Position numbers and translations under genes: made by a program. Shown here in pieces: positions 11,369 to 22,937 of a stretch of 64,000 bases of DNA. The notes under the pieces were generated by a model that was not told where the DNA came from, did no database searches, and was given only the letters and a program-made list of their open reading frames with translations. Each line of letters begins with the position of its first letter. Position 1 is the first letter of the stretch. The stretch is from Dickeya fangzhongdai (GTDB lineage: Bacteria; Pseudomonadota; Gammaproteobacteria; Enterobacterales; Enterobacteriaceae), in NCBI RefSeq assembly GCF_002812485.1, contig NZ_CP025003.1, positions 4,340,001-4,404,000 of the forward strand. The letters run 5' to 3'.

Positions 11369-12649
11369 TCAGACAATATAATCCTGCAATTTCTGCTCCT
11401 GCTTGCACAGGCGCCGCCAGTCGATAATGGGCATTCTGACCACCAACCCTACGCTGCCGTCTTCCTCAATCCATTCTTTTTCTATTGCCTGAAGCTGGTA
11501 GAAACGGCTTCGCAGACGCCCGGCCTGCGGAGGAAGATGCAGAGAATAATGCGCAATTTCTCCGGAAAGCCGTTCAGTCAACGCCTGGAATAATAATGGA
11601 ATCCCTTCTCCGGTCTGGGCAGAAAGCCATACCCTGATCGGTCGGTTCTCTTCATCACGGTCGATACGCGGTTCAATGTTTTCCAACCGGTCGATCTTGT
11701 TCATGATCAGCAGAAACGGAATATCGTCCGCTTCGATTTCAGCCAATACCTCATTCACGGCATCAATGTTTTCATCAATGCGAGCGTCAGAAGCATCAAC
11801 CACATGCAACAACAAGGTCGCTTCCCGGGTTTCCTGCAGCGTCGCTTTAAACGCCGCCACCAGGTCATGCGGCAACTCACGGATAAAGCCGACGGTATCC
11901 GCCAGTACGGTATCCCCGACGTCATCCACATTGATGCGTCGCAAGGTCGGATCCAGCGTGGCAAACAGTTGGTCGGCGGCATACACATCCGCCGATGTCA
12001 TGCGGTTGAACAGGGTCGATTTCCCGGCGTTGGTGTACCCCACCAGCGAAACCGTCGGCACTTCGGCTCGGGTTCGCGCCCGACGCCCCTGTTCACGCTG
12101 CTTTTCCACCCTTTCAAGGCGGGACAAGATCTGACTGATACGATTACGCAGCAAACGCCGGTCGGTTTCCAACTGGGTTTCACCCGGCCCGCGCAAACCA
12201 ATCCCGCCCTTCTGTCTTTCAAGGTGGGTCCAGCCGCGCACCAGACGCGTCGCCAGGTGGCGCAACTGCGCCAGCTCAACCTGCAGTTTACCCTCATGGG
12301 TGCGGGCGCGCTGAGCGAAGATATCCAGAATCAACCCGGTTCGGTCGATAACCCGGCATTCGCACAGCCGTTCCAGATTACGCTCCTGCGCGGGCGTCAA
12401 CGCATGATTGAACAACACGACAAAGGCGCCGGTCGCTTTGACCGCCTGCGCGATCTCCTCCGCCTTGCCTTCGCCGACAAAATATTTGGAGTGCGGCGCC
12501 TTACGGCTGCCGGTAATCACCTGCAACGCGTCTATTCCGGCTGAAGACACCAGAGATTCAAACTCCAGCAGATCCTCAGTATCTTTCTCTTGCGAAAAGT
12601 AAATATGAACTAGTATGGCCTGTTCACCGGCTTCATAACGGTCAAACAA
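11369..12649 (-). CDS. hflX: Ribosome-associated GTPase HflX
   Basis: At 426 residues this equals E. coli HflX. It has the N-terminal HflX domain (about 1-190, with [12 protein letters not shown]) and a G domain with the P-loop [12 protein letters not shown], the G3 motif DTVGF and the NKID specificity motif. HflX binds the 50S subunit and splits stalled 70S ribosomes under stress. A long hairpin lies in the 89 bases between hfq and hflX and may reduce read-through. Confidence 0.96.
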   Translation of the reverse strand: MFDRYEAGEQAILVHIYFSQEKDTEDLLEFESLVSSAGIDALQVITGSRKAPHSKYFVGEGKAEEIAQAVKATGAFVVLFNHALTPAQERNLERLCECRVIDRTGLILDIFAQRARTHEGKLQVELAQLRHLATRLVRGWTHLERQKGGIGLRGPGETQLETDRRLLRNRISQILSRLERVEKQREQGRRARTRAEVPTVSLVGYTNAGKSTLFNRMTSADVYAADQLFATLDPTLRRINVDDVGDTVLADTVGFIRELPHDLVAAFKATLQETREATLLLHVVDASDARIDENIDAVNEVLAEIEADDIPFLLIMNKIDRLENIEPRIDRDEENRPIRVWLSAQTGEGIPLLFQALTERLSGEIAHYSLHLPPQAGRLRSRFYQLQAIEKEWIEEDGSVGLVVRMPIIDWRRLCKQEQKLQDYIV

Positions 12650-12670
12650 CCGGGCACCCTCTCAGAAAAA

Positions 12671-12725
12671 AGCGACCACGGCAGTGAAAGTCGCTGCAAT
12701 CAGCGCTTTTCCCGCCGTGGTAAAC
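12671..12725 (-). terminator. Hairpin between hfq and hflX, possible attenuator
   Basis: On the minus strand CCACGGC pairs with GCCGTGG (12714-12720 with 12676-12682), enclosing a second small stem CGCTG/CAGCG. A T-run follows a few bases later. The gap between outer stem and T-run makes this a weaker candidate than a classical terminator; partial termination in front of hflX is a reasonable reading. Confidence 0.45.
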
Positions 12726-12738
12726 TGGTAAGGACGCG

Positions 12739-13038
12739 TTATTCAGCGTCATCACTTTCCTGCTGCGGCTGTTGCTGCGCAGACTGGTTATTGGCATGGT
12801 AGTTATTTGAGCCGGGATTATTGCTATGATGCGACACCGGGCGAGACGGAACTACCGTAGAAATGGCGTGTTTGTACACCATCTGACTAACCGTGTTTTT
12901 CAGCAGAATCACAAACTGATCGAAAGACTCAATCTGGCCTTGCAGCTTGATGCCATTAACCAAATAAATCGAAACCGGAACACGTTCACGACGCAAAGCG
13001 TTCAAGAACGGATCTTGCAAAGATTGCCCCTTAGCCAT
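12739..13038 (-). CDS. hfq: RNA chaperone Hfq
   Basis: The 99-residue protein has the Hfq Sm core in residues 1-65, with Sm1 around [20 protein letters not shown] and Sm2 around [13 protein letters not shown] flexible C-terminus rich in His, Asn and Gln follows. Hfq forms a hexamer that pairs small RNAs with mRNAs. It lies between miaA and hflX as usual; 126 bases separate it from miaA. Confidence 0.98.
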   Translation of the reverse strand: MAKGQSLQDPFLNALRRERVPVSIYLVNGIKLQGQIESFDQFVILLKNTVSQMVYKHAISTVVPSRPVSHHSNNPGSNNYHANNQSAQQQPQQESDDAE

Positions 13039-13164
13039 TCTATATTTTCCTTATTTGCTTGTTATTTGTAACAAAGAACCCTGCGGCCCTAAAATAACGT
13101 TATAAAAATTTGTGCCGAGAATCAGTCAATTGTAGACACAGGCAATTGTACACAATCGTCTAAC

Positions 13165-14106
13165 CTATGCACTAACAACCTGAATCACCTTGCGTAACGC
13201 CTCTCCGGGCTGGTCGCTGTCAAGCCAGCAAACTTCTTCCCAGCCACGCAACCAGGTCATCTGGCGCTTCGCCAGCTGCCGGGTGGCGCAGATGCCACGA
13301 TACACCATCTCATCGTAATCGATCTCGCCCGACAAATATGACCACATCTGGCGATATCCGACACAACGGATTGACGGCAACGCAGGATTCAAATCCGGCC
13401 GGGCGAACAGCGCCCGAGCCTCTGTTTCAAAACCTGATTCCAACATCTGCCGGAAACGCAACGCTATCCGTTCATGCAGCAACTCGCGCGTTGCCGGAGC
13501 AATCGCAAACTGATGAACACGATAGGGCAACGCTTCACCGGATGTCTTTGTCAACTCGGTTAAAGTGTTACCTGAAACGAAAAAAACTTCCAGTGCCCGA
13601 GACAGTCTCTGCGGATCATTTGGATGAATCCGAGCCGCCGACACCGGATCGATGGCACTCAACTGACGATGCAACGCTTCCCATCCCTCGGTCCGCGCGC
13701 GTTCTTCGATTTCCCGCCGAACCTGCGCATCCGCCGACGGCAGCGGCGACAACCCTTCCAACAGCGCCTTGAAATACAGCATGGTACCGCCCACCAGCAG
13801 CGGAATGCGCCCGGCGGCGGTGATCTCCGCCATCGCTTGCAGCGCATCGCGCCGAAAATCCGCGGCGGAATAGGCCTCGGCCGGATCAAGGATATCAAGC
13901 AGGCGATGCGGGGCTCGCGCCAGCTCTTCCGGACCAGGCTTGGCGGTACCGATATCCATACCGCGATAAATCAGCGCCGAATCCACGCTAATCAACTCAA
14001 CGGGAAGTTGCTCGCGCAATGCCATCGCCAGCGCGGTTTTCCCGGACGCCGTCGGCCCCATGATAAAAATAGCAGGCGGATGCTGCGCCGTTTTAAACTC
14101 ATTCAT
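13165..14106 (-). CDS. miaA: tRNA dimethylallyltransferase
   Basis: This 313-residue enzyme adds a dimethylallyl group to A37 of tRNAs that read UNN codons. The P-loop [11 protein letters not shown] is at about 17-27, and the [16 protein letters not shown] and [10 protein letters not shown] motifs are present. The start overlaps the end of mutL by 8 bases, consistent with the conserved mutL-miaA-hfq operon. Confidence 0.97.
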   Translation of the reverse strand: MNEFKTAQHPPAIFIMGPTASGKTALAMALREQLPVELISVDSALIYRGMDIGTAKPGPEELARAPHRLLDILDPAEAYSAADFRRDALQAMAEITAAGRIPLLVGGTMLYFKALLEGLSPLPSADAQVRREIEERARTEGWEALHRQLSAIDPVSAARIHPNDPQRLSRALEVFFVSGNTLTELTKTSGEALPYRVHQFAIAPATRELLHERIALRFRQMLESGFETEARALFARPDLNPALPSIRCVGYRQMWSYLSGEIDYDEMVYRGICATRQLAKRQMTWLRGWEEVCWLDSDQPGEALRKVIQVVSA

Positions 14107-16033
14107 GCTTCTTCAACGCCCTGATGGCGGATTCAATATCCATCACATATAACAATTCTGACGGCGGCGTTTTCACGTGCAGAGGACATAAACGCTCTAC
14201 ATCGGACAACAGCTGTACGGCCTGAGCAAGCGTCCAGTTTTCACGCTCGCTGCCAAGTCGCCCGGCTATCCACGCCGCCACCGCATCAGGCTTCGCGTCA
14301 TGAGAATCAGCAAGATAGCCTAGCAGGTCAGAAATCAAGTTTTGTAAATTTTGTTGTCTCAATGGTAAAGGTACCGCCCGCAGCGTAGCGCGCGGCGGCG
14401 CCAGTTCCACCTCGATTCCCATACGGGTCAATAGCGGCTGTTGCTGCTGCATGACCGCCAGCTCGGACGGGTTCAGCGTCAGCCGTTGCGGAATCAGCAA
14501 CGGCTGCGGTCGTAATCCCTCGCCGGCGTCCAACGGCGTCAACTGCGCCTGCCTGAGGTAACGTTCCGCCACAGTCAACGACAACAACGCCAGACCTTGC
14601 TGATATTCCACCAGCGCATAGCTGGGCGGATACACCGTCAACACACGCCCCAGCCCTAACGCATGGCTCTCCAGCGGCGCTTCGCCAACTACCGCCGCCT
14701 TTACCGTCACATCGTGCGCCACAGGCACATCCCTGACCGGCGACATCTCTCGGGCGACCGTTTGCTGCCGCGATGACTCAGTATGCAGCAACTGCTGGTA
14801 CAGCTCGCCCTGTTTCTTTTGATAACCGGCCGTCTCGGTCCGGGCAGGCTGGCGCTCACGAGCATGGTGACTCTCTACGTGACGCCCCGCGCTACCCGAC
14901 GATACCGCTCTCGGCGTCTCCGGCGTTGGTTCTGCCGGCCGGGCAAACTGGTTTTCACCGGCGGCAGTCCGGTTTTCCGGCTGCCATGTCGTCGCCGGCG
15001 TCTGCGTATCGCCGACGCCGGTCAACCCCGGCGATGCTGCCTGCTGTAATACCGTTATCACCGCCTGATAGATAAAGTCGTGTACCAGCCGGGCCTGATG
15101 GAAGCGAACCTCATGCTTGGCCGGATGCACATTGACATCCACCTGATGGGGGTCGACCTCCAGATACAACACATAAGCCGGCTGTTGTTCATCGCGCAAC
15201 TGATCCTGATACGCCTGACGAATCGCATGATTGATTAAGCGGTCACGCATCATGCGCTGATTGACGTAGCAATATTGCATTTCCGGCAACTGGCGCGATC
15301 CAGCCGGATCCGCCACCCAGCCGTGAATTTTCAGATCGCCATGTTGCCAGGAGATCGCCAGCGCATGCTGCAGAAACGCCGCGCCACAGATGCTGCCAAG
15401 CCGCCTCTCGCGCTGGGCGGGCTCCGACACCGCGCGATATTGCCGGATCAGCTTACCGTTGTGATGCAACGTGATCGCCACATCGAAGCGCGCCAGCGCA
15501 ATGCGGCGCACCACTTCATCGATGTGCATGAATTCCGTTTTTTCGGTACGCAGAAACTTGCGTCTGGCCGGGGTGTTGTAAAACAGATCAAGGACTTCCA
15601 GCGTCGTGCCAACCGGGTGCGCCGCCGGTTTGACGGTCACCGCCATCTCTCGCCCTTCGGCGTAGGCCTGCCACGCTTCCGCCTGTGCGTCGGTACGGGA
15701 AGTCAGCGTCAGGCGAGAGACCGAACTGATACTGGCCAGCGCTTCGCCGCGAAATCCCAGGCTGACGATCGCTTCCAAATCGTCAAGCGTGGCGATCTTG
15801 CTGGTGGCGTGACGAGCCAGCGCCAGCGCCAGATCCGCCTTACCGATGCCACAGCCGTTATCCCGAATGCGAATCAGCTTCGCGCCGCCGCGTTCGATTT
15901 CGATATCGATCCGCGTCGCTCCGGCATCCAGGCTGTTTTCAACCAGTTCCTTGACGACGGAAGCAGGCCGCTCCACCACCTCGCCGGCAGCGATCTGGTT
16001 CGCCAACTGGGGCGGCAGCACCTGAATCGGCAT
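14099..16033 (-). CDS. mutL: DNA mismatch repair protein MutL
   Basis: The start [20 protein letters not shown] gives 644 residues (E. coli 615); seven further in-frame upstream residues are not conserved. The GHKL ATPase motifs are clear: [17 protein letters not shown] and the [10 protein letters not shown] lid. A variable linker (about 335-450) precedes a C-terminal dimerisation domain ending near residue 640. MutL couples MutS mismatch recognition to MutH incision. It lies between amiB and miaA. Confidence 0.97.
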   Translation of the reverse strand: MPIQVLPPQLANQIAAGEVVERPASVVKELVENSLDAGATRIDIEIERGGAKLIRIRDNGCGIGKADLALALARHATSKIATLDDLEAIVSLGFRGEALASISSVSRLTLTSRTDAQAEAWQAYAEGREMAVTVKPAAHPVGTTLEVLDLFYNTPARRKFLRTEKTEFMHIDEVVRRIALARFDVAITLHHNGKLIRQYRAVSEPAQRERRLGSICGAAFLQHALAISWQHGDLKIHGWVADPAGSRQLPEMQYCYVNQRMMRDRLINHAIRQAYQDQLRDEQQPAYVLYLEVDPHQVDVNVHPAKHEVRFHQARLVHDFIYQAVITVLQQAASPGLTGVGDTQTPATTWQPENRTAAGENQFARPAEPTPETPRAVSSGSAGRHVESHHARERQPARTETAGYQKKQGELYQQLLHTESSRQQTVAREMSPVRDVPVAHDVTVKAAVVGEAPLESHALGLGRVLTVYPPSYALVEYQQGLALLSLTVAERYLRQAQLTPLDAGEGLRPQPLLIPQRLTLNPSELAVMQQQQPLLTRMGIEVELAPPRATLRAVPLPLRQQNLQNLISDLLGYLADSHDAKPDAVAAWIAGRLGSERENWTLAQAVQLLSDVERLCPLHVKTPPSELLYVMDIESAIRALKKHE

Positions 16034-16059
16034 GGACTCTCCTCGTTTTATCACCCTGA

Positions 16060-17742
16060 TCAGGCAGAAGGGATAATCAGCGTTTGCCCCAACTGCACGG
16101 TTCCGGAAGACATGTTGTTCGCCTGCTGGATCGCTTTCATACTCACGCCATACCGGCTGGCGATGGCACTCAGCGTATCGCCCCGCGTCACTTTGTGTTT
16201 TATCACGGTTGCGCTTTTCTTCACGCTCGAAGACAACGCGGCCGCAACGGGTTTGCTCTTCGTCGCCGAAGCCGTCTTGACCGCCGGTGAGGCGCCGGAC
16301 GGGATCCTCAGCCGTTGCCCCACCCAGACCACGTCTTTTTTCAGGCGGTTTGCTTCACGAATGGCGTTCATACTGACGCCATAATGCGCGGCGATCCCCG
16401 ATAATGTTTCGCCGGTCGCGACAGTATGGCGTACCGTTGCTCCTGTTGCGATCTGAGCCGGCTCAGGGGCTGCTGCGTTTTTCACCGTCTGCGAGCCGAG
16501 CGGACGGTTTTCCTGCTTTGGGATATTTTGTAACGGATGAGTCTGGAAATAGCTGCGCAACCCCTGATAGATGGCGTTGGCAATCTTTTCCTGATACTCG
16601 TTGCTGCCCAGCAGCCGTTCCTCGCTCGGATTAGAAATGAACCCGGTTTCCACCAGCAACGACGGAATATCCGGTGAACGTAATACGCCCAGGCTGGCGT
16701 GTTCCGGCCGGCGCTTATGCAGGCTGCCGACACGCTGCAGCTCGCGCAGCACTTTCACCGCCACATCATACCCCACCCGCTGCGAATGCCCGAACTGCAG
16801 ATCCAGCACCGCCTGACTCAGGTACGGATCGGCCGCGCTGTTGGCCAGCAGATCGCCCGCGCCCCCCAGCAATTCGGACTGTTTTTCATGCTGTTCCAGC
16901 CAGTTGGCCATTTCACTGTTGGCGCGCCGGTTGGACAATACCCATACTGATGCGCCGGTCGCGCCGCGGTTAGGCGCCGCGTCCGCGTGAATGGACACCA
17001 GCAGGTTAGCCCCTTGCTTGCGCGCCACGTCGGAGCGCCCCATCACCGAAATAAAATAGTCGCCGTCGCGGGTCAGCACCGGTTTAAACTCCGGATCGGC
17101 GCTCATAATGGCGCGAAGTTTACGGGCTATCGAGATAGTGACATTTTTTTCATGTAGCCCGCCCGGCCCGGTGGCGCCCGGATCCTCACCGCCGTGGCCG
17201 GCGTCAATCGCGACAATGATTTTCTCGCCGCTGCCCGCCCGTCCCGATACCCGGGTCGGCGCAGCCGCTACCGCCGTGGCCGATGTCTGGGGAACCAGAG
17301 GATTACGCCCGGCCTGCGCCGACGGTTGCATAGGCTGGGCCACTGGTTTGCGGGCCACCGTTTTGCGTTCGCCGGTCAGAGTAAAGACGGCGCCATTGCC
17401 TTCTTTCACGGCCCGAACCTGCACCTTCTGGGTCAGGTCCAGCACCAGACGCAGGCTTTTCGGGTCTTTGGCGTTGCTGGTGCGAATGCGGGCAATCAGA
17501 TTCTGGCCGTTAAACGCTAGCGGCAGCCCTTTCATCATGCCGGACTGGCTGATATCGATAACCACCCGGTTTGGATTATTCAGCGAAAAGTATTCATACA
17601 CCGGCTGACCGCTAAAACTCAGCGTAACGACCGCCTCGCCGGCGGCGTTATTTACCCGGATATCGGTCAGGCTGCTCGCCCACAGCGGCCATGACAACAT
17701 CAGCAGTAGCCCCAGCAGGGCCTTCATCAACCGCACAGTCAT
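16060..17742 (-). CDS. amiB: N-acetylmuramoyl-L-alanine amidase with AMIN and two LysM domains
   Basis: This 560-residue protein has a signal peptide (about 1-23), an AMIN domain (about 24-130) and an Amidase_3 zinc domain that starts at [17 protein letters not shown]. Two LysM repeats lie at about 437-483 and 514-560. It cleaves septal peptidoglycan in the periplasm during daughter-cell separation. E. coli AmiB is shorter (445 residues), so the C-terminal wall-binding part is enlarged here. The start overlaps the tsaE stop by 4 bases. Confidence 0.95.
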   Translation of the reverse strand: MTVRLMKALLGLLLMLSWPLWASSLTDIRVNNAAGEAVVTLSFSGQPVYEYFSLNNPNRVVIDISQSGMMKGLPLAFNGQNLIARIRTSNAKDPKSLRLVLDLTQKVQVRAVKEGNGAVFTLTGERKTVARKPVAQPMQPSAQAGRNPLVPQTSATAVAAAPTRVSGRAGSGEKIIVAIDAGHGGEDPGATGPGGLHEKNVTISIARKLRAIMSADPEFKPVLTRDGDYFISVMGRSDVARKQGANLLVSIHADAAPNRGATGASVWVLSNRRANSEMANWLEQHEKQSELLGGAGDLLANSAADPYLSQAVLDLQFGHSQRVGYDVAVKVLRELQRVGSLHKRRPEHASLGVLRSPDIPSLLVETGFISNPSEERLLGSNEYQEKIANAIYQGLRSYFQTHPLQNIPKQENRPLGSQTVKNAAAPEPAQIATGATVRHTVATGETLSGIAAHYGVSMNAIREANRLKKDVVWVGQRLRIPSGASPAVKTASATKSKPVAAALSSSVKKSATVIKHKVTRGDTLSAIASRYGVSMKAIQQANNMSSGTVQLGQTLIIPSA

Positions 17743-18221
17743 GGCGCTTCCTGCTCCGGCCAGGCGGCCAGCGCCGCTACGATCTGCTCGCCCTGCGGCG
17801 TACGGGCCTTGATCTCCGCCTGTCGGCCCGCCCCCTGATAGCCAAGATGTAATTCAACATCGGCTTGCGGCAAGAAGCCTGCGCCTTGTTGCGGCCATTC
17901 AATCAGGCAGAGGGCGTCCTGCGACAAATAGTCACGAATGCCCATGAACTCCAGTTCTTCAGGATCCGCCAGTCGATAAAGGTCGAAGTGATACACCGGA
18001 CGCGGCAGCAGCGCATAGGGCTCTACCAGCGTATAGGTCGGGCTTTTCACATTGCCCTGATGCCCCAACGCCTGCAGAAATCCGCGGCTCAGCGTGGTTT
18101 TACCCGCCCCCAGATCGCCCAGCAGATAAATAATGGTGGCGCGCTCGCAGGCTCGGGCTAACGCCGCTCCCAGCGCAATCGTGGCTGCCTCGTCCGGCAA
18201 AGGTAACAAAAGCGTCTTCAT
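17739..18221 (-). CDS. tsaE: tRNA threonylcarbamoyladenosine biosynthesis ATPase TsaE
   Basis: The 160-residue protein carries a Walker A loop [13 protein letters not shown] (about 36-48) and the family [10 protein letters not shown] and HFDLYRL segments. TsaE works with TsaB and TsaD to add threonylcarbamoyl to A37 of ANN-decoding tRNAs. It overlaps nnr upstream and amiB downstream by 4 bases each, so the three are translationally coupled. Confidence 0.96.
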   Translation of the reverse strand: MKTLLLPLPDEAATIALGAALARACERATIIYLLGDLGAGKTTLSRGFLQALGHQGNVKSPTYTLVEPYALLPRPVYHFDLYRLADPEELEFMGIRDYLSQDALCLIEWPQQGAGFLPQADVELHLGYQGAGRQAEIKARTPQGEQIVAALAAWPEQEAP

Positions 18222-19759
18222 TCTGTGTTTTCTAAGGATATCCGCTCAGGATTTACATACTGCGGCAATACCGCCATCAAATCGGTTGCCAACATCCCGC
18301 GTGTGCCCTGCCGCTGCGCCAGCCAGTCCGCTGCCGCTCCGTGGGCTACACAACCGGCGCAGGCGGCGTCGTACAACGACAGCCCTTGCGCCAGCATCGC
18401 CCCAATCATGCCTGCCAGCACGTCCCCCATACCGCCGGTCGCCATGCCGGGATTTCCCACATCGGCGATCGCCAATTCGCCCTGCTCGCCAGCCAGCACC
18501 GTACCGGCGCCTTTTAGCACTACCACGCCGCCATAGCGTTTCACCAGGCGTTGTGCAGCAAGTAAGCGATCACTTTCAATATCGGCAATCCGGCAGTTCA
18601 ACAGACGGGCGGCTTCGCCGGGATGAGGCGTTAAAACGCGATTCTGACGTTTATGCGGGCTGATTGCCAGCAGGTTGAGCGCATCGGCATCCCATAACAT
18701 GGATTTGTTACAATTTTCTGCGATTCGCAGTGCGTTTTTTCCCCATTCGCGCTGCCCCAGCCCCGGCCCGATCACCACTACATCCGCCCATTCGACGCCA
18801 GCCTTGACCGAATCGGTGGTCAGCTCCTGTACCATCAGTTCCGGGCGAGCCACCAGCAAGGCGGCCAGATAGCTTTTGTGAGTAAGCACTCGCACTAGCC
18901 CTGCGCCACTGCGTAACGCCGCTTCTCCCGCCATGAAAATCGCACCGCCGGTGCCTTCGTCGCCGCCGATAATCAACAAACGGCCGTGCTCGCCTTTATG
19001 CGCGCCCGCACGCCGTGGTTTCAGCCATTGCGTTAGCGACGCCGCGGTCAAACGCGCGATCGGCGCCGATTGTTGCGCCAGCCAGTCGCCAAGCCCTAAA
19101 TCATGGTAATGAAGCTGCCCGACGACATCCCGTGCCTGGCCGGTTAATAAACCGGGCTTCAGCGCAATAAACGTCACCGTGTGAGCGGCATGGATCGCTG
19201 CCCCTGCGCAGACGCCGGTTTGCGCATTCAATCCGGAAGGAATATCCAGCGCGACGATCGGTGCCGGATGGCGGTTGGCCTGAGCGATCAGGGCGTCATA
19301 AGGCGCGCGGGGAGCGGACGACAGCCCGGTTCCCAGCAGGCCGTCAATGATCAGGTCGACATCATCAGGCCACGGCGCATCGACATGCTGCTCGCGTCCC
19401 CCGGCATCGAACCATGCCTGACGCGCCAGGTGCGCTTCTGCCGGCAGCGGCCGATCGCCGATCCCCGCAACCACCGTGACCGCAATTCCTGCGCCGCGCG
19501 CCAGAGCAGCGACCACATACCCGTCGCCGCCGTTGTTGCCGTGCCCACACAGAATCAGCCAGTGCCGGGCGGTAGGGTATCGCTGTTGCGCTATACGAAA
19601 AGCGGCATCGCCCGCACGCTGCATCAGCGTATTTAATGAGACGCCGACATAACGCGCGGCATAAGGCTCCTCACGACGCAGCCAGTCGGGTAAAAAAACA
19701 GTATGAGGCAGGTCGGGTAATGATCCGCCGGGCTGATACACGCGATGGTCTTGATGCAT
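18218..19759 (-). CDS. nnr: Bifunctional NAD(P)HX epimerase / ADP-dependent NAD(P)HX dehydratase
   Basis: This 513-residue YjeF-type protein has an N-terminal epimerase domain (about 1-220, with [14 protein letters not shown] and GLLGTGL) and a C-terminal ADP-dependent dehydratase domain (about 230-500, with [12 protein letters not shown] and [16 protein letters not shown]). It repairs hydrated NADH and NADPH. Gene order nnr-tsaE-amiB is conserved. In E. coli queG is divergent and directly adjacent; here another gene lies between them. Confidence 0.96.
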   Translation of the reverse strand: MHQDHRVYQPGGSLPDLPHTVFLPDWLRREEPYAARYVGVSLNTLMQRAGDAAFRIAQQRYPTARHWLILCGHGNNGGDGYVVAALARGAGIAVTVVAGIGDRPLPAEAHLARQAWFDAGGREQHVDAPWPDDVDLIIDGLLGTGLSSAPRAPYDALIAQANRHPAPIVALDIPSGLNAQTGVCAGAAIHAAHTVTFIALKPGLLTGQARDVVGQLHYHDLGLGDWLAQQSAPIARLTAASLTQWLKPRRAGAHKGEHGRLLIIGGDEGTGGAIFMAGEAALRSGAGLVRVLTHKSYLAALLVARPELMVQELTTDSVKAGVEWADVVVIGPGLGQREWGKNALRIAENCNKSMLWDADALNLLAISPHKRQNRVLTPHPGEAARLLNCRIADIESDRLLAAQRLVKRYGGVVVLKGAGTVLAGEQGELAIADVGNPGMATGGMGDVLAGMIGAMLAQGLSLYDAACAGCVAHGAAADWLAQRQGTRGMLATDLMAVLPQYVNPERISLENTE

Positions 19760-19867
19760 GTCATCCCTCCGTCGGTAGCAGGATAGTGCGCCTCAACTTA
19801 GCAAGCTCTGCCGGGAAGCGCCATATGCGGAGAAACGGAATAAGGATAACAATACGCTGAACGCAAT

Positions 19868-20740
19868 TCAGCGTAGCGATCCTTCCAGCACGTCGACAAA
19901 CTGTCTTAATGCTTGTACATGCGTCTGCACGGTTTGTTCGTCGTAGCTCATCAGCAACGTTTCACGCACATCGTTAATCAACGTCGCCGATGAAGATAGA
20001 TCCGCCGAGGCAAAACGGTTCGCTACCTGGTCGCCGGCAATCGACTGGAACAATTTCCCCGCATTCTCCTGATATTCACTAATCCATTCGGGGTGCTGGG
20101 GAAATTGCTTCACAAAATCGAGATAAGGCGCAAACCAGTCGCCACCGCTTTCCAGCGCGCCCAGATATGCCTGATAGCGGCCAGGATCTTTTTCCTTCAT
20201 CAGTTCGGCGACATCCACTTTATACTCGTTCGTGCCGGGAACTCGCTCAGGCAGGGTAAGATAAGAAATGTTGCCGTTGTCATCGACCTGGCGTGTTTTC
20301 ACTACCGATGCCAGCAGGTTCATGCTTTCCATAAACGCCGTTTTCTTATTACCGCTCAGATAGCGTTCGGCGAAATAGCCGGCCTGCGACAAACCAAGCT
20401 CCAGCGCCAGCTGACGCTGCTCGTCGTCCAGCTCAGCCGCATTCACGAAGTTGTCGTCAATCAGGCGGTATATGGCTTGCGAAACCTGCTCCGGCTGATC
20501 GGCCAGCGCCGCCGACACCCCATTATCGATCTGCGAAGAAAAATAATACCGCGCCGGCGAGTCCACAATATCGCCCTCTGCCAGCTGGCGTCCCTCATTG
20601 CTGATTTGGACGTATTCAACCATCGGTTTCTCCGCGCGCGTCACATACGCCAGCGTCGTCTCCTGTGGCTGATTGGGGTCAATACGCAAATTCAGATCCT
20701 GATTCACCAGCCGATAGGCTGAAAGCGCTACTGTTTCCAC
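19868..20740 (-). CDS. Uncharacterised protein inserted between nnr and queG
   Basis: This is a 290-residue acidic protein that I do not recognise. A GTG start at 20740 is preferred: GGAGG sits 7 bases upstream, whereas the longer in-frame TTG and ATG starts have no Shine-Dalgarno sequence. No signal peptide, membrane segment, cysteine pattern or nucleotide-binding motif is visible, and the composition suggests a soluble, mostly helical protein. It is transcribed on the same strand as nnr and divergently from queG. E. coli has no gene here, so it is lineage-specific. Its function cannot be inferred. Confidence 0.75.
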   Translation of the reverse strand: METVALSAYRLVNQDLNLRIDPNQPQETTLAYVTRAEKPMVEYVQISNEGRQLAEGDIVDSPARYYFSSQIDNGVSAALADQPEQVSQAIYRLIDDNFVNAAELDDEQRQLALELGLSQAGYFAERYLSGNKKTAFMESMNLLASVVKTRQVDDNGNISYLTLPERVPGTNEYKVDVAELMKEKDPGRYQAYLGALESGGDWFAPYLDFVKQFPQHPEWISEYQENAGKLFQSIAGDQVANRFASADLSSSATLINDVRETLLMSYDEQTVQTHVQALRQFVDVLEGSLR

Positions 20741-20916
20741 TTCATCTCCTCCCAGAGCCATGACGAAAACCGCCAATTCGCTCAAGTTATCGACACTTTG
20801 TGGGAAAATATTAATAATTATGTCTATTTGTTTCTTTCGCTACCACCGACTCGCCGCGAACGATGCCGGGACAATGTGATAAAATCAGACGCCCGATTTC
20901 TTCTTGATGGTTACGC

Positions 20917-22071
20917 ATGACATACCCCTACGATCTCAACGAACTCGCACAGCTCATCAAGCAATGGGGGCTTGAATTGGGTTTCCAGCAAGTGGGGATT
21001 TGCGACACGGATTTGTCTCATGAAGAACCCCGTCTTCAGGCGTGGCTAGACAAGCAGTATCACGGCGAAATGGAATGGATGGCGCGCCACGGCATGATGC
21101 GGGCCCGCCCGCATGAACTGTTGCCCGGAACGTTACGCGTCATCAGCGTGCGCATGAATTATCTGCCGGCCAAAGCCGCATTTGCCAGCACGCTGAAAAA
21201 CCCGCATCTCGGGTATGTCAGCCGCTACGCTCTGGGACGCGACTATCATAAGTTACTGCGCCAACGGCTGAAAAAGCTGGGCGACCGAATTCAGGAGCAT
21301 TGCGGCGAATTACAGTTTCGTCCCTTTGTCGATTCCGCACCGATCATGGAACGGCCACTGGCCGCTAAAGCTGGGCTTGGATGGGTTGGCAAGCACTCAC
21401 TGGTGTTGAACCGGGAAGCGGGTTCCTGGTTCTTTCTGGGGGAACTGCTTATTGACCTGCCTTTGCCGGTAGACCAGCCGGTTGAAGAGCAGTGTGGTAA
21501 ATGCGTAGCCTGCATGACGACCTGCCCTACCGGCGCAATCGTCGAGCCTTACACTATTGATGCCCGCCGCTGTATTTCCTACCTGACCATTGAGCTGGAA
21601 GGCGCAATTCCGGAGCCTCTGCGTCCATTGATGGGAAACCGCATCTACGGCTGTGACGATTGCCAGTTGATTTGCCCCTGGAATCGCTTCTCACAACTTA
21701 CCGACGAACCCGATTTCAGCCCACGGGCGGCCTTGCATACACCAGAATTACTGGCGCTGTTTAGTTGGGATGAAACCCGTTTTTTGCGGGTAACTGAAGG
21801 TTCCGCTATCCGGCGCATCGGCCACGAACGCTGGCTGCGTAATATCGCCGTCGCACTGGGCAACGCGCCCTACGAAGATAAGATCATCCTGGCGCTGCAG
21901 AGCAGGCTGGGAGAAAGTGCCCTGCTGGATGAACATATTCATTGGGCCATCGACCAACAGCTAACCCGACGCAGCCAGCAATCTATCGACGTTCAGCCTA
22001 TTGATGTTCAGCCGCCGCAAAAAAAGCGGTTAATCCGCGCGATAGAGAAAGGTTTGCCGAGAGACGCCTGA
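20917..22071 (+). CDS. queG: Epoxyqueuosine reductase
   Basis: The 384-residue enzyme carries out the last step of queuosine synthesis in tRNA, reducing epoxyqueuosine with a cobalamin cofactor. Two iron-sulfur clusters are predicted from CGKCVACMTTCPTGAI (about 190-205) and CDDCQLICPW (about 247-256). The C-terminal extension (residues 350-384) has a short near-repeat, IDVQPIDVQP. It is transcribed away from the minus-strand amiB-nnr block, and is followed by a non-coding stretch with DnaA boxes. Confidence 0.96.
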   Translation: MTYPYDLNELAQLIKQWGLELGFQQVGICDTDLSHEEPRLQAWLDKQYHGEMEWMARHGMMRARPHELLPGTLRVISVRMNYLPAKAAFASTLKNPHLGYVSRYALGRDYHKLLRQRLKKLGDRIQEHCGELQFRPFVDSAPIMERPLAAKAGLGWVGKHSLVLNREAGSWFFLGELLIDLPLPVDQPVEEQCGKCVACMTTCPTGAIVEPYTIDARRCISYLTIELEGAIPEPLRPLMGNRIYGCDDCQLICPWNRFSQLTDEPDFSPRAALHTPELLALFSWDETRFLRVTEGSAIRRIGHERWLRNIAVALGNAPYEDKIILALQSRLGESALLDEHIHWAIDQQLTRRSQQSIDVQPIDVQPPQKKRLIRAIEKGLPRDA

Positions 22072-22353
22072 AATTTTGCGTTGCGATTGTTTGACGATCC
22101 TGAACCATCCATCTGTGGATAATTTTAAAAAAGCGTTGTCAATCAATCATCACAAAAAGTACAAGTGATCTGGATAGCGTTTTTTATCATAAATTTATCT
22201 TTTTATTTCAATATCTTGAAATGACGTCTTTTTCATGACATTTCCAGACAGACGCACGAAACCCATTTTCAGGCTGTGGATAAGTCTGTTCAGAAAAGTA
22301 TGAACATATGCAGAAAAGTTGTATGAAAATGAAGAGATGAAGAAGTGTAAAAC
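22072..22353. other. Non-coding AT-rich region with two perfect DnaA boxes (possible datA counterpart)
   Basis: The stretch between queG and tRNA-Gly has no convincing gene. The 9-mer TGTGGATAA, the reverse complement of the DnaA consensus TTATCCACA, occurs at 22114-22122 and 22275-22283, in the same orientation and 161 bases apart. AT-rich sequence and a GATC at about 22168 lie between them. In E. coli the DnaA-titrating datA locus lies by the glyVXY tRNA genes next to queG, the same neighbourhood. Equivalence is inferred. Confidence 0.5.
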
Positions 22354-22429
<76 letters not shown>

Positions 22430-22937
22430 ACACGCAACGCTTAAGTATCGACGCTTTTCCGCCAAACGCAAACTGACGTGATCACATTTTGCGCTACTTT
22501 TATTGCATCACAGCTAACTTATTGATTTAACTGTGTTTTAAAAGCTGTATCGCAAAGAGGGCAGCATTATGAACCAATCCGCCCATTCTGACAAGGGGGG
22601 AAAACAACTTTCTTTGCGCCGCGCAGACACCCGATAAATGATTTTATCCGCCAGCCATCGCAGCACCTCCGTACTCTGCCGATGACGCAAAAACTTATCC
22701 AGCCTTACTTTTGAAGTAAGGAAGCGCTGTCCTATTTCAGAACACTCTACTATATAAGGCAGTAAACGATAAAGATTCTTATTATCGAAAATAGCAAATA
22801 GGAAAATCACCACTAAAAAAAGTCTGTCATTGCTGTAAAATAGTGACTTAACCTGTAAAATCGGCGCAGTAAAAGATAGGTACTGAACATAGACGATGCA
22901 GGCGCATCTGCTTGATATATATAAAACCCATACAATT
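22430..22937. other. AT-rich spacer upstream of the polysaccharide locus
   Basis: About 500 bases separate tRNA-Gly from the JUMPstart element. Two short minus-strand reading frames (91 codons at 22538-22813 and 72 codons at 22813-23031) lack recognisable domains or good ribosome sites. They are more likely chance frames or a gene remnant. The segment probably holds the promoter of the manC operon. Confidence 0.5.
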
